From: Lumbricus terrestris
Lineage: Eukaryota; Annelida; Clitellata; Crassiclitellata; Lumbricidae
DNA length: 64,000 bases
Assembly (NCBI GenBank): GCA_949752735.1
Contig: OX457036.1
Location: 14,761,516 to 14,825,515, forward strand
Direction: 5' to 3'
This document shows, in pieces, positions 34,560-46,669 of this stretch. The notes under the pieces were generated by a model. That model saw only the letters and a program-made list of their open reading frames with translations. It was not told the origin of the DNA and searched no databases. The position numbers were made by a program, and so were the translations under genes. Positions within the stretch are counted from its first letter, which is position 1. Every line of letters begins with the position of its first letter.

Positions 34560-34760
34560 GGCCTATATATATTTATATTTATGCATAAATAGTTAGATAT
34601 ATACATATTTAGATATATATATATACAATTATACATATAGACTAAGCATATATTATATATATTTATTATTTATGTATGTATATATATATTTATGTATTAA
34701 TATAATATATATATATATATATATACAATTATACATATAGACTAAGCATGGTACATCCGT
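34560..34760. repeat. AT-rich tract with a tandem duplication
   Basis: TACAATTATACATATAGACT then AAGCAT occurs twice about 100 bp apart (near 34624 and 34724), each preceded by (AT)n. Confidence 0.75.
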
Positions 34761-36025
34761 AAGCCGTAATCTACACAGATGCTTGTATAATAACATTGTT
34801 TCTGAGCTGGAGTGGGAGATCAACGCGGAAGGGAGGAAGCTCGTCAAAGCTGCTGGAACAATACCTCTGAATACGAGAGGAGCCGGATGCCCAACCCACC
34901 CACCCACCCACCCTCACTCATCCACCCCGTGTCCCCCCCCCCACCCCCAGCACACAGTGTTGCTGAGTTATTACGAGTTGGAGGCGCGAGTGCATTTTCT
35001 ACGGTTTTATTAAACCCGCTGGAAAGGCAGTAATAATAATAATAAAATGAAATGAAACTGCGGAGAAAGGACTCACGCCTCCAGTCCATATAACAGACAA
35101 TGGAAGATTCCTTGACCGGCTTTAACGCGTTTCAGAGATCACTCCACACATATTCCCCATCACCTTATTTGTAATTAGACAATTGTTATTACACATTGTT
35201 TAATCTATAGGCATCTCGGGAGGGGGGTGGAAAGTTCCCCCGGGAATGACAATTACTTCTAGAAAAAATCTAAAGCTGTTTTTATATGTAGGCCTATACG
35301 TAGGTAATGTTCCTCTAGAAAATTTATATAGCCTACGTAGCATTCCCCAGAAAAATTGGACAGGTCTTGTTTACAGCAATGCGTAAAAAATGCGTTTCTG
35401 AGAAATTTCAAGAGAAACACTATAAACGTAATCAGATTTAAAGGTACATAGAATTGAAATTACCACATTGTATTTTCTCGGAAATCTTAGCACAAAGACC
35501 AAAAAGGTCGTCAGAAAAAATCGACCGGATGTCACCGGAAAGGGTTTGCCGGTGCATGGCGCAGCGTCAGCGGTTGCCGTTCACAAATAACGGCCGTTTA
35601 CCCATGCAGAAACGCAAATATGTACATAAACATGAGTTTATTGTCAAATATATGCGTGTTTATCTATAGTTGTGCGCCACATAATTATGTCTATTGCTGT
35701 ATCCAGACTCGCCAAAGGGCAGAGGTAAATTCCCAGAGCCCAAGCGACTCTTAGGGCTCGGGCTGAAGCAGAGGGGTAAATGCCCATGCAGGGCCCGGCT
35801 ACTTTTAGGGGCCCGGGCAGGGTGTAGTAATATATGTATGATATAGACCTATGCAAAGTTTCTGATTTATACCTTTTAAGAAATTGTCTCGTAAAGCCGT
35901 ATAAGATAGTTAAGGAGCCCGGCATTGCTCTGCATATGTAGGGAAAAGGAATTTCGCTCATCGACCCCATTGCTGTACCTGATCACTTGAGTCTGTTGCA
36001 GTTGTTGCCATACTCTACAAGGAGG
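34761..36025. other. Intergenic stretch
   Basis: A CCCACCCA run lies at 34896-34950. AAAAAGGTCGTCAGAAAAAA near 35502 is a MITE-motif remnant. No exon was recognised. Confidence 0.4.
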
Positions 36026-36266
36026 TGTGTCAGGCATTAATAGGTTTGACCGTGTTTGGAACGAGCGTTACAAGTTCGTCCATTTAATTAGCGATGAAGG
36101 AAGTCTGTTTAAGCTACATGTATTTAAGAGTCCTCGCAGTTAGGCTTTAGTCTAACGCCAGACCCTGTCTATGCTATTGTTGTGAAAATAGGCCCCTGAA
36201 GATTGTTTTAATCAATTGCCCGTGTCCCTGTCTGCCTGTGTATCGTTAAAACTTAGCCGTATACAT

Positions 36267-36447
36267 GGTGTCTACTTAATTCATGCATAGGCGTGGTCTA
36301 GCGTCTACCTGGTGTCTACTTAATTCATGCATAGGCGTGGTCTAGCGTCTACCTGGTGTCTACTTAATGTATGCATGGGCGTGGCCAAGCGTCTACCTGG
36401 GCCTGACAGGCGTCTACTTAATTTATGCATGGGTGTGGCTTGGCGTG
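36267..36447 (+). repeat. 44-bp tandem repeat upstream of a TATA box
   Basis: GGTGTCTACTTAATTCATGC then ATAGGCGTGGTCTAGC; two identical and two diverged copies. The position suits enhancer repeats of a U3 region. Confidence 0.9.
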
Positions 36448-36449
36448 TG

Positions 36450-36457
36450 TATATATA
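36450..36457 (+). promoter_or_regulatory. Candidate TATA box of the LTR-like unit
   Basis: TATATATA lies right after the 44-bp repeats and about 30 bp before CATCAGCAGACG. It is a positional inference only. Confidence 0.4.
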
Positions 36458-37602
36458 TCGCAGTCATCGCAGTCATCAGCAGACGTCAACTGTCATCAGC
36501 AGTCTTTGATCGAGAGAAACAGTCGTTGAAGGAATCGCCGAGGAACAGTGGGAAGACGCGTCGGTCGGCTGTTGCGGGATCGAATCGCAGCACAGTCAGC
36601 AGGTGATCGTCTGAAGGAAAACGCTTTGGAGAGCGCGACGACGATTTGACGACGCTGCCGAAATTCAGCGCCTGTCGACGAAAGGTTTGATGACCTTTGC
36701 TGTGCAACGACGACGCTTGGATTCGAAGCCTGACCCGTGACGGAAGGTCTGGTGATCTCCGCTGTGCAACGCCGACGATTTGGAGTTCGACGCCACTGCT
36801 ACCGACGTATTCGATTGGGATCCGACGCTGTCGACGACGGAAAGGTTTGGAGGCCTTTGCTGTGCAACGCTGTCGGCTGCGGTTCGATTCTTGACCCGCG
36901 GTCGTGCTCTTCGAAAATCCGACGCCTACAGACGACGGAAGGACTGGTGATCGTCGCTGTGCCGCGACGAACAGGATTCAACGCCGGACCTGCCTACGCT
37001 TCCGATCGGGTGAGCGCAGTGGTTCAGTTCCTGTCTTCGACGACGCCGACTCGGGTTCGAAACCCGACCCGCTACACAGATTCTCTGCGTGCGCTGGCGA
37101 GGCAGCGGTGATCAACACGACGACGATTCGGCGCTCTGCATTGACAATTGCTGTGAACAGTGGTGCAGTGGTTTTGGGACAGTGGCGCTACACGAATAGC
37201 TCCGAACATTGCTCCGAACATTGCTCCGAACTTGCTCCGAACACTGGCGCTATAGAAGTTGGCTGTGGACTGCATTGTGAGTTTCTGTTTGATCGTCGAA
37301 TAAATGTGTTTCAAGCCTGACTGGCTAGTCGTCAATCTTCAGTTGACGCCGGACTGCACGGACGGACATCACGCCTGAGCGACTAGGGTTTGGGGTTCGG
37401 TTCCTGGTGGTGTTTTTGCCCAGCCCTAGTTGGTGATCCGCTACACTATGGTAGCAAGTCAAGGCCATAGTTACGATAGAAATTGCAACACAACCGATAT
37501 ACGAGTGACTTATTAGTAGTAGGCCTAATGATAGTAGAAAATAACTGCGAAACGTTCACAATTCACGGTATATACATAATCTACACTTGCTATAGAAATG
37601 GC

Positions 37603-38227
37603 CGAAAAATTACGACAGTTCAAGGCATAGAGTCACGCTTTTTGTTTGCTCGTGTGATCCGACCAAACGAAAAGGCAAATAAGACGGAAACGATACGTTT
37701 ACCGTGTGCAACTGTCAGTGCCAACGTCCTGCATCAATTACATTTGCATACTGGTCCGATCAATGTAGGCTAATTATTATATCAATAACATAGATCAAAG
37801 CAGCGACGCTGTATGTAATGTCACGCTAAGTGCTATAGACAGCTAGAGTAAACGTTCGGTTCATAATAGGCTCATGCATGGCCTATAGGCCTAGCTACAT
37901 GTAGTTTCTGTGGTCTATCCATCACTTGTACGTAGGCTACACAATATAATTTTTATGCCCTACATGTGAACTCAGCGTCAATTTCAGGTTCTCGTTTATG
38001 TAAAATTGTGCTGCACATTGCACAAAAGTTGGTGAAATTGACGACATGCATTTGGGAAGTGACGCTAAATGCCGAAATTCACGGCATTCACGGGATTTTG
38101 TGAACTTCTACCATCCATGCATTATGATGCATAGCCTATACGTATAGCCTATGCATTTTAAAAGTCGTCGTTGCAGCCTGTCTTTTGTCTAAAACGGCCA
38201 ACAGAGTTGTTGATTCTATATTAAGAC
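37603..38227. repeat. Duplicated non-coding segment, copy 2
   Basis: Paralogue of 32039-32628. This copy has extra CATGC and CGTATAGCC insertions and lacks a GCGTGTCGC stretch. Confidence 0.88.
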
Positions 38228-38461
38228 CGCAGTTTATGTCCTACCTTTTTAAGCTTCTGTTTTTTGAAATCACAGTGTTCTGCTATAGGAGTTTCGGCGT
38301 TGCTTATATCATAGCAGTGCTTTTTTTTAGCGTGCAGCTCTTCACAGACTGTGCAGTTCTAAATAGAACTGTACAGTTGTAGAAGTAATTCTGTGCTGTT
38401 AAAAATAGTAAAAGAGACGTCAGTGTTAGGCCTATCCGATTGGGAGAAACTTACCATAGAT

Positions 38462-38696
38462 CAAGGCCGTAGCTAGGGGGTGTTTTGGGTGTTTGAACAC
38501 CCCCCCCCCAAATGAAAAATGTGAAAAATAATAGGCCTATAATGCATTCACGAGCACATGATGTAAAAACCATGAAATAAAACCATGAAAACACCCCCCG
38601 AAAAATGCTGGATGACTAAAAAAGGTCATCAGTTTTTCACTATGGGAAATTGGTGAGTGAAACACCCCCCAAAATCAAATCCTGGCTACGGCCTTG
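38462..38696. mobile_element. hAT-type MITE with TSD CCATAGAT
   Basis: The ends are CAAGGCCGTAGCTAGG and, inverted, CAAGGCCGTAGCCAGG. CCATAGAT is exact at 38454-38461 and 38697-38704. It is 235 bp with the 21-bp palindromic motif at 38611-38631. Confidence 0.92.
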
Positions 38697-38709
38697 CCAT
38701 AGATGATGC

Positions 38710-38873
38710 CAGTGGCGTAGCCAGGAATTTTTCATGGGGGGTTTTATGGCCGAAAACCCTGTTTTTTCCCTATTTTTCTTACTTAAATGGAAAAATAACC
38801 TTAAAAAAACCTTTTTTCCGGAGCCAATGGGGGGGATTTTAACCCCCGAAACCCCCCCTTGCCTACGCCACTG
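38710..38873. mobile_element. hAT-type MITE with TSD GATGATGC
   Basis: The ends are CAGTGGCGTAGCCAGG and, inverted, CAGTGGCGTAGGCAAGG. GATGATGC is exact at 38702-38709 and 38874-38881. It is almost identical to 11744-11905, so both copies are young. It lies 13 bp from another hAT element. Confidence 0.94.
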
Positions 38874-38881
38874 GATGATGC

Positions 38882-40719
38882 ATGTGAAGGGAATGAAGAG
38901 GTTATGCAGTTCTAACAATTCCTTTAAAAAGGAGGTGTATCATTTAGGCCTGTCAGTTTTGAAAAAAATACCGAAAGAAGAATCTTAATATATTTAGAGA
39001 ATTTGTTTTAGCAATACGTTGGCCTAAACCTGTAGGGCCTACATATTAGTTTGAGTCTAACTGTGTAGTTTTACATTTTAGCCAACTGCCATCAATCTAT
39101 ATCAAGACCTGTGTAGTGTGTACATAGCCTACACCAAAATTAATAAAAAGCGATACAGTTCAGTGAGCTGTGAAGCAGAAGAAGGCTCAATAGCAGAACA
39201 AGATCATGTTGAAGCACATAAACGATCTTATAAGATCGTAATAATTATGTGCAATCAATCACACATGGCAATCAATCACACGTAGCGATCAATCAATTGT
39301 TTTATTGTAGCCAACCGTTGGCATGCACAAGAACAAGGCAAGCTAGGCCTGTATGACAACATAATGGCATGCATAAGCCTACGTGTGGTTACAAAAGGAA
39401 GGACCCAGAAAGGATCGACAATTCCGCTACTTAGGGACATAATAATATCAATTTGAATCATAATAAATAATAATAATATGCTATATCATAATATCATAAT
39501 ATAGGGACCAATGAATATAAATGATCAAATGCTATGTCACAATAATTGCGTCATAATCATATCATATATAGAGGCTTTGCAGTGCTATCATTGACCTCTA
39601 TATAATTTCGTGCTCCTCAGGAGTGCGGGGTCTTGCAATAATTTTTTGTACAATCTTCGAGCTGAGGGCGGATCAAAGACTTAATTAATGATTTGACAAG
39701 TACACAGTTGGTTCTTGCAGGAATTAAAACAAAAATGCCTGTTGTGTAGATAAGATAAATGAATGTAGCTAGCATTTGTGACACTTAAGGGTTAAAACAA
39801 ATGAACATCATGGCTCTTGCAGTCTCAAACTAACGATCATAAAGACCGTTTTGTCTGACAAAGTCTCTTGAACAAAATACTCCACAAGTACCTGTAGAGT
39901 TGGTTCAGCGGAAATCGTGAACAAATGACAACGAATAAGCAGGTTTATACATTTGGCTCGCAAGAGGATATAGACAAAAATCAATATTATAAACTTCAGC
40001 TGCCTCTTGCAGGAATAAAAAAAATGATGATCAACAAGTAGGTTACAGCGGCTCTAAACAAGTTATAGTTTATCAACAAGTAGGCCTACGCTAGATTTAG
40101 CAACTTGCGAGGATCTCAGCACATAAGCAACAAGCATGCACTTTACATTTGCACTTGCAGACAGCTTAAGCGTTATTATCAACAAGTACAGTCGGGTCTT
40201 AAAGAAATTATCAACAAGTAGTTTTGTCACTTGAGGAGATCTCATACAAATTATGAGCAAGCACTGTTGGCACTTTCGGATCTTAAGCACTTAAGTCAGC
40301 ACGCTGCAAGCACATTGAGCTTTTGTATTGTAGGAATCAAAGAAAATTATATGAAGTACCGTTAGCCTTTACGATGATAAGAAAATCAATTATCAACAAG
40401 CACAACTTGTTCTTCCTTGAATCAATAATTACAAAATAATGATCATCATAGTGTGCGCCGCGACTTGAGGGTTCAGCTGTTTCTATAGGCAAGAAAGAGG
40501 CAATCACTTCTCCAAGTCAACTGCATGCGATCGCACATAATACAATAGGACCTGTTAAACAATGCCAGTCAATGCAACACAATACAATCCAAGACAATAC
40601 AAGAAGTGCATGCGTGTGTACAATAATAGAGCGTCATGCATGAATACTCACAAGTGCAATAATAATAATAAAAAAATGCGACTATACATAATCCCGTGTA
40701 TACAGGCGCAGTCATACTC
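38882..40719. other. AT-rich intergenic stretch with a short interspersed motif
   Basis: ATCAACAAGTA or close forms recur (near 40030, 40072, 40168, 40210 and 40390), together with CTTGCAG/CTTGAGG text. This suggests a degenerate repeat. No exon was recognised. Confidence 0.5.
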
Positions 40720-40830
40720 ACGTATACGCACGCGCACTTACGCACTCACCTACACACACAAACACACACGCATGCTCACGCACGCACTCACGCACACACA
40801 CGCACGCACGCACTCACGCACACACATGAA
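40720..40830. repeat. CA/CGCA-rich microsatellite
   Basis: Imperfect ACGCACGCACTCACGCACAC text. Confidence 0.88.
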
Positions 40831-41102
40831 ATACATGCAAACACAATGCCAATCGAACTTTTTAAACAGTATAATAGGTTTTATTTAAATGTGCATCCGC
40901 CCATAAATTTGAGGCGTCCTACGACACTCATTCCTTTTCTTCGCAACGCTATTGTCTTACCGTCATCTTTCGAAATATAAATAGAAGACATCGCAAGAAG
41001 AGGTTATCGTTTTTCTCCAGATTTACAAAGCATTGCTTAACCCATTCCCGCCTGAATTGTATGCTTTCGGGAAAACTATAGGAAGTTGATGGTATACATA
41101 TG

Positions 41103-41613
41103 TTTCATTCATTCATCCATCCATTCATTCATTCATTCATTCATTTTTAGAGTGCATATAGCGCCTCTTCAAGATGTCTACTCAGAGGCGCTCTCTGCAC
41201 TAACTAGCTAGCCGAAATGATGTCAAGAGTCATATAATAGCCACCGAAAAATAACAAGAAGTTGCAGAACAAAACACAGTAACCTGAAAGAATCACCAGT
41301 GGCGAGCCCTCGCAAACTCGTAGAGTTAACCATCGGATTCCCGTAGACAGCTGGTAGATGGCGTGGTTGATCAGTCTCTGACTCTCTGGTAGGGGGTAGA
41401 TGACGCCCGTAAGGGCTATTCGTCGTGGCTCAAGCAAAGGTGCGTGTAGGGGAAGGCATTCGTCGCTTGTCGGCCGGTATATAGTTGGAAGCGCCGCCGG
41501 TGACCACAGTCCACTCCACTGACCCGCACAAGCAGTCCTGAGGTGGATTCGAACCTTGAACCTCCGACTCCTAGGCACCGACACTACCACTACACCATGC
41601 ACCGCGCTCCACA
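41103..41613 (-). mobile_element. Full-length tRNA-derived SINE
   Basis: Minus-strand head GGAGCGCGGTGCATGGTGTA, then GTGGTAGTGTCGGTGCC and B-box GGTTCGAATCCACC (about 41545-41558). The body ends in AGCGCCTCTGAGTAGACATC then TTGAAGAGGCGCTATATGC and a (GAAT)n tail at 41103-41142. At about 500 bp it is longer than the 1490 and 55660 copies and has a different body. Confidence 0.78.
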
Positions 41614-42429
41614 AATGACAATGGACTTCGTGGGTTGGGGGAACGGGGGGCAGGATCAGGTTGTGAGGAGTTCGGCTTTTAATCGCGATCGAGTGGAGAG
41701 CTGGAGGTATACCCTAAGAGGACAAGCTGAAGAGATGCGAGATTGATCGGGGACGGGGGGAGGCCGTTGGGGGAAAGGGTGGGTATATCGAGTATAGAGA
41801 TGGATTACGAAGGGTTCAGCAAGTATCGCGGGCAGTACTTGACTATAACATGAAATATGGATCGTATGACCTATCGCGATATATTATAGAGTGGTCTCTT
41901 TAATAAATGCTGCGCGTAATTGTTCTTAATGATGCAATTAGGGTTGTTCGCTTCGTTGATTTTGATTGACACTTCGGAGGAGCTGCATGGTGCTGGAGTC
42001 GTCCGAGTTAATTATAGATTGTCGTCGTATAACGTACAGTCTACGGTTTGAAGTTTTTTAGAATAGGGAGGGAAGAAGAGAGGGAGGAGTAAAGAGAACG
42101 GGAGAGGAAGGGAGGTGAGAGGGAGAGGGAGCAGGAAGGTTAGAGAGAATGAGGCAAGAATGGAACGCAGGGGCAAAGAGATACAAACTAGCAGGAAGAC
42201 AAAGAATGGACAAAGGTACAAGAGTGAAGACGCAGATATATATGTATATATGTAAATCCTTGTATTGTATATACATATACACATATATTACATATAATTA
42301 TATATATATAATGAGATAAGATTGAGAATGAGACAACCATAAGGAAAGATATAATTATGCAGACAAAGCTGGATGATGAGATGAGAGAAACGAGAACAAC
42401 GGTGACCTCTATATATACTCTCTTCTTGT
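41614..42429. other. Non-coding stretch with GA-rich patch
   Basis: GGGAGGGAAGAAGAGAGGGA text at 42066-42140. No exon was recognised. Confidence 0.4.
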
Positions 42430-42885
42430 CTGTCTCATTCAGTGTTCTACTCCTCAGCATTATAGTCTGTCTGTCTTCCTCTCTATCTCTATCTTTGTCT
42501 GTCTGTCTGTCTCAGTCTCTGTGTGTCTGGCTGTCTGTGTGTCTGGTTGTCTGTCTTCCTGTCTGTCTCCGTCTCTATATCTGTCTGTCTGTCTATCTGT
42601 CTGTCTGTTTGTCTGTCTCTGTTTTGTTTCTTTGTGTATGGCTGTCTGTGTGTCTGCTGTCTGTCTTACTGTCTATCTCTGTCTCCGTCTGTCTGTCTGT
42701 CTGTCTGCCCATCCGTCCGTCCGTCTGTATATCTGTTTATCTGTCTGTCTGTCTGTCTCTGTCTGTCTTTCTCTGCCTGCCTGCCCGCCTGCCTGCCTGT
42801 CTGTTTGTCTGCCTGCCTGTCTGTCTGTCTGTCTGCCTGTCTGTCTGTCTGTCTGTCTGCGTGTCTCCCTCTACGTCTTCATTGC
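42430..42885. repeat. Degenerate (GTCT)n tract
   Basis: GTCTGTCTGTCT and CTGCCTGCCTG text. Cys/Leu/Ser/Val frames are artefacts. Confidence 0.92.
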
Positions 42886-43189
42886 GATCGATCAGTAAGG
42901 CGCGTTCCAGTCTCGCGCTCTTTGTCGTCTCCGACAATGCCCGCTAGATGGCCATATCGATCGTCACGCTCGACTGAAGGCCAACCTACACGACCCCCAC
43001 CTCGATGCACCACCTCTGTCCCACCGCCCCGTATATCTCCCCACCGCCCATAGCCTCACCGCCCCGTAGTCCCACCGCCCCGGAGCCTCACCGCTCCCCT
43101 GCCTTCAGGTACCCGGTGAGTGAAGGAGGGACCAACTCTTTTCCTTCCTAAGTACAGTCAATGGTCCTTTTCGGTCCACGATCTATGTC
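42886..43189. other. Unique GC-rich island between simple repeats
   Basis: CACCGCCCCGTA-type units repeat about five times at 43015-43100. It ends in CTTCAG|GTACCC near 43106, which could be a donor, but no family was recognised. Confidence 0.4.
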
Positions 43190-43193
43190 GTGT

Positions 43194-43235
<42 letters not shown>

Positions 43236-43860
43236 TAGTGTGTGTGTGCGTGAGTGTGACTTTGTGTATTTGTATGTGTGTGTATTTGTGTTTGTGTGTG
43301 CGCGTGTATGTCTTTCCTCTATCTGTGTGTGCTTCTGAATGTACGTGTGTGTCTCTCACTGTCTCTCTCTTCCTCTCTTCCTATCTCCTCTCTCCCTCTC
43401 CCATATCCCTCTCCCCTTTCTCTCTCTCTCTTTCTCTCTCTTCCTACCTCTACCTCTCACTCTCCATCTCCCTCTCTCTTTCCCTCTCCTTCTCCCTCTC
43501 TCCTTCCGACTGTGTCTCTCTCTCTCTTCCTCTCCTCTCTCCCCTCTCTCTTCTCCCCTCTCCCCTCTCCCCCACTCTCCCCTCCCTATCTTCCTCTCTA
43601 TTCTCCTATCTCCCCCTACATCTCCCACACTCTCCCCTTTCCCTCTCCTCTCTCATCCTTCCCCCTCTCACTCTCTCCTCCTCTCTGTCTGTCTGTCTGT
43701 CTGTATGTCTGTCTGTCTGTATCTCCCTGTATCTCTCTCTGCGTGTGTGTTTTCTCTGTCTTCCATCTCTGCTTCTATCTATGTCTATCTGTCTCTCTCT
43801 CTGTCTCTCTCTCTGTCTCTGTCTCTGTCTCTGTCTGTCTGTCCTTCTGTCTCTCTGCTG
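43190..43860. repeat. (GT)n then CT-rich tract
   Basis: GT-rich text to about 43330, then CTCTCTTCCTCTCTCC and CTGTCTGTCTGT. Confidence 0.92.
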
Positions 43861-44136
43861 GTCAACGGCTCTTGTATAGGATCATCCATCCGCGTCAATC
43901 ATCGTAGACCCAGTTATTGTGCGCTATAGCAGAATAATTTAATTTTTCATTGCAAGTGAAGAGGACTTTTGTTTCAAGTGCCAATACGACAACTGAAGCC
44001 GTCATCTTCTTCCTTCCTTCCTTCCTACCTTCCTACCTTCCTCCTCCACACGCAGCAAAAACAACGGAAAAATTCGGATCGATGTTTCCAACATCATTGT
44101 CGTATGATATTCCTCACGATGTCCAGGTGAACGCTT

Positions 44137-44578
44137 CGTCTGTCTATTTGTCTGTCTGTTTTTCCGTCTGACTGTCTGTTTGTCTGTCTGCTTGTCTATC
44201 TGTTTGTCTGTCTGTTTGTCTGTCTGCTTGTCTGTCCGTTTATCTGTCTATTTGTCTATCTGTTTGTCTGTCTGTTTGTCTGTCTGCTTGTCTGACTATC
44301 TCCATCCCTCATTCTCTCAGCTATTCCATATGCTTTTCTATCAACCACTCTGCTTCTGTCTCTGTCTATCTATACCCGTCTGTCTGTCTCTCTCTCTTCT
44401 GTCTGTCTTCCTCAATCTCTGTGTATCTCTGTATGTCTGTCTGTCTCTGTTTCTCTGCCTCTGTTCCTATTTCTATTTATGTTTCTCTCTGTCGGTCTGT
44501 CAATCTGCCTCTGCCTTTGTCTTTCTATCTGCATGTTTTTCTCCCATCCTGTATGTGTATCTGTGGCTCTGTGTGTGT

Positions 44579-44655
<77 letters not shown>
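44137..44655. repeat. (GTCT)n and pure (CT)n tract
   Basis: GTCTGTCTGTTT text to 44420, and a pure CT run at 44580-44653. Confidence 0.92.
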
Positions 44656-44657
<2 letters not shown>

Positions 44658-46084
44658 TCCTTCTACTTATATTCTACTCCTCCTCATTCTTATCCTCCTT
44701 AATCTTCAGTCTTATCCTCCTTAATCTTAATCTCATCATTTTCCTCATTCTCCTTCTATTCTCAGTGTAACAGGTTTATTTCTTCATTCGCCAGGTGTCA
44801 GCAGCAACAGTGACTGCACAATCATGTAGATGTTTTCACGATGTTATCACAGACTCGACTTGCATCGCGTGCCTTAACTTCAACCTTTAAGCTCCGTTGT
44901 TAAAGTCCCAAACTTAATGCTACCTAGATTGCCTAGAAGCAGCAGAGGTGGCTTCAGTGAGCCAGAGAAACAACCAATAGACCCGGAGTTTAATTCTACT
45001 GACTCAGGAACACCAGGCGAGCGTATTCAGAGCAATCCGAGCATACTCCGAGCGTACACAGAGCTGCCATGGAATGCGCTGACATTCGAATCTCCTTCCC
45101 CACGCCTCAGCTGCTCTACAGCACGAGATAAATAATTTATAATTATAATCTGTTATAATGTAATATGATTATTGGAATTCTTCCAGTAAAAATCTAATCT
45201 GTAAAATAGCCCGTTATCGGCTGTGTAGCTTTCATGTTTCAAACAAGCCATGTTGATAAACACCCGGTCGCAGAACCCTCTAATTGCCCCCCCCACACAC
45301 ACACACACAAACACACCCAAAGGTCTTCACGTGCAGAGTCGCCCTCTACCCTCCTCTTGCATGGTATGTGGGAAGGGAGTTCCCAGTCCCCACTCTGACC
45401 AACTTCACCAAGCGTTAGGCTTATAAGAACCAAACTGACAAGTACTCAAAGTACTCAAAGAGACAGAGTACCAACTACGCATAGGGTAGAAGTGCTACAA
45501 ACGGCTTGCCAAGCAGGTTACTACAGTCTCTTAAACAAGATTCCAATTAATACCAATTATTGTTGCTCTGTGGTACAAAGCAATATGTTCTGACATGCCA
45601 GCTTGACTACCAAGTATAGACTACTACTATAGGTCACTATAGGTCTAAAACACATAATGCCATACTTGTACCAAAGATTTAGTGTACTATGTATACCTAG
45701 GTATAGACTACATACAATGTAGGCCTGCTGACAAATTAATGGTATTTATAGTCTTTTCTCGTCGAATCAAGATTTCCACCAACAAGTCTGATTCGCCAGA
45801 TGAATAAATATAATATTATCACATCAATCTATAGCAGTTGGGCTCTGAAAGGGAGGACATGAGAAATGTGGGTGGGGGATGTTCCGAGGTGAATTCCAGG
45901 ATGGGACCAAGGTCTCGTTTCTGTTCCTATTTATCGGCGCCCACAACCAGAGGGATCCTGTCAACTTAACACAGCAATCGCCCAGCATTTTAATTGCTGC
46001 AAATGCGTTGATTGTAACTGTTAAATTGTCAGATTCCATTGGCGCTTTAGTTCGCGTGTACGAGCTAGTTCGGTGCATGTATAC
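44656..46084. other. Intergenic stretch
   Basis: A short C/CA run at 45288-45320. A 72-codon plus frame (44917-45135) has no recognisable domain. Nothing else is supported. Confidence 0.4.
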
Positions 46085-46091
46085 AATACGA

Positions 46092-46126
<35 letters not shown>

Positions 46127-46485
46127 TAGACAGACAGACAGATAGACAGACAGACAGACAGACAGACAGGCAGGAAGACAGAGAGACAGACAGGCAGACA
46201 GAGAGACAGACAGACAGACAGACCGACAGACAGACAGGCAGGCAGACAGAGAGACAAACAGACAGGCAGGCAGACAGGCGGACAGACTGGCAGGCAGGCA
46301 GGCAGACAGAGAGACAGACAGGCAGACAGACAGAGAGACAGACAGACAGACGGACGGACAAACAGGCAGACAGGGAGACAGACAGACAGACAGACAGACG
46401 GACGGACAGACAGACAGGCAGGCAGACAGACAGACAGACAGGCAGGAAGACAGAGAGACAGACAGGCAGACAGAGAGACAGAGAG

Positions 46486-46519
<34 letters not shown>

Positions 46520-46669
46520 AGGCAGACAGAGAGACAAACGGGCAGGCAGACAGAGTAACAGACAGACAGATAGGCAGGCAGGCAGACAGACAGATTAAGC
46601 TGACATATAGATCTATAGAGACAGACAGACATACAGACACGGACAGACAGATAGAAGAGCTACATAGAC
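46085..46669. repeat. (CAGA)n microsatellite, left part
   Basis: CAGACAGACAGG and ACGGACGG variants. The same repeat type resumes at 47956-48180 beyond the hAT insertion, so it was one tract before insertion. Confidence 0.95.

Larger units (their letters stand above)
36026..37445 (+). mobile_element. LTR-like unit with promoter, poly(A) signal and adjacent primer-binding site
   Basis: Four copies of a 44-bp repeat (36267-36447) precede TATATATA at 36450-36457 and a likely start near 36480. AATAAA lies at 37299-37304. The end GATCCGCTACA is followed by TGGTAGCA at 37449-37456, which matches the start of an initiator-Met tRNA primer site used by many Ty3/gypsy elements. Between 36670 and 37075 are about four degenerate 95-bp repeats containing GCTGTGCAACGACGACG. 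The left border (TGTGT at 36026) is a guess. No gag or pol is present. Confidence 0.5.

Noticed and set aside
34148..34588. 146-codon frame with GRRM repeats
   Set aside because: Kept open by the 12-bp repeat. Flanks show no coding signal.
42357..44770. Long Cys/Leu/Ser/Val frames
   Set aside because: Pyrimidine-rich simple repeats without stop codons by composition.
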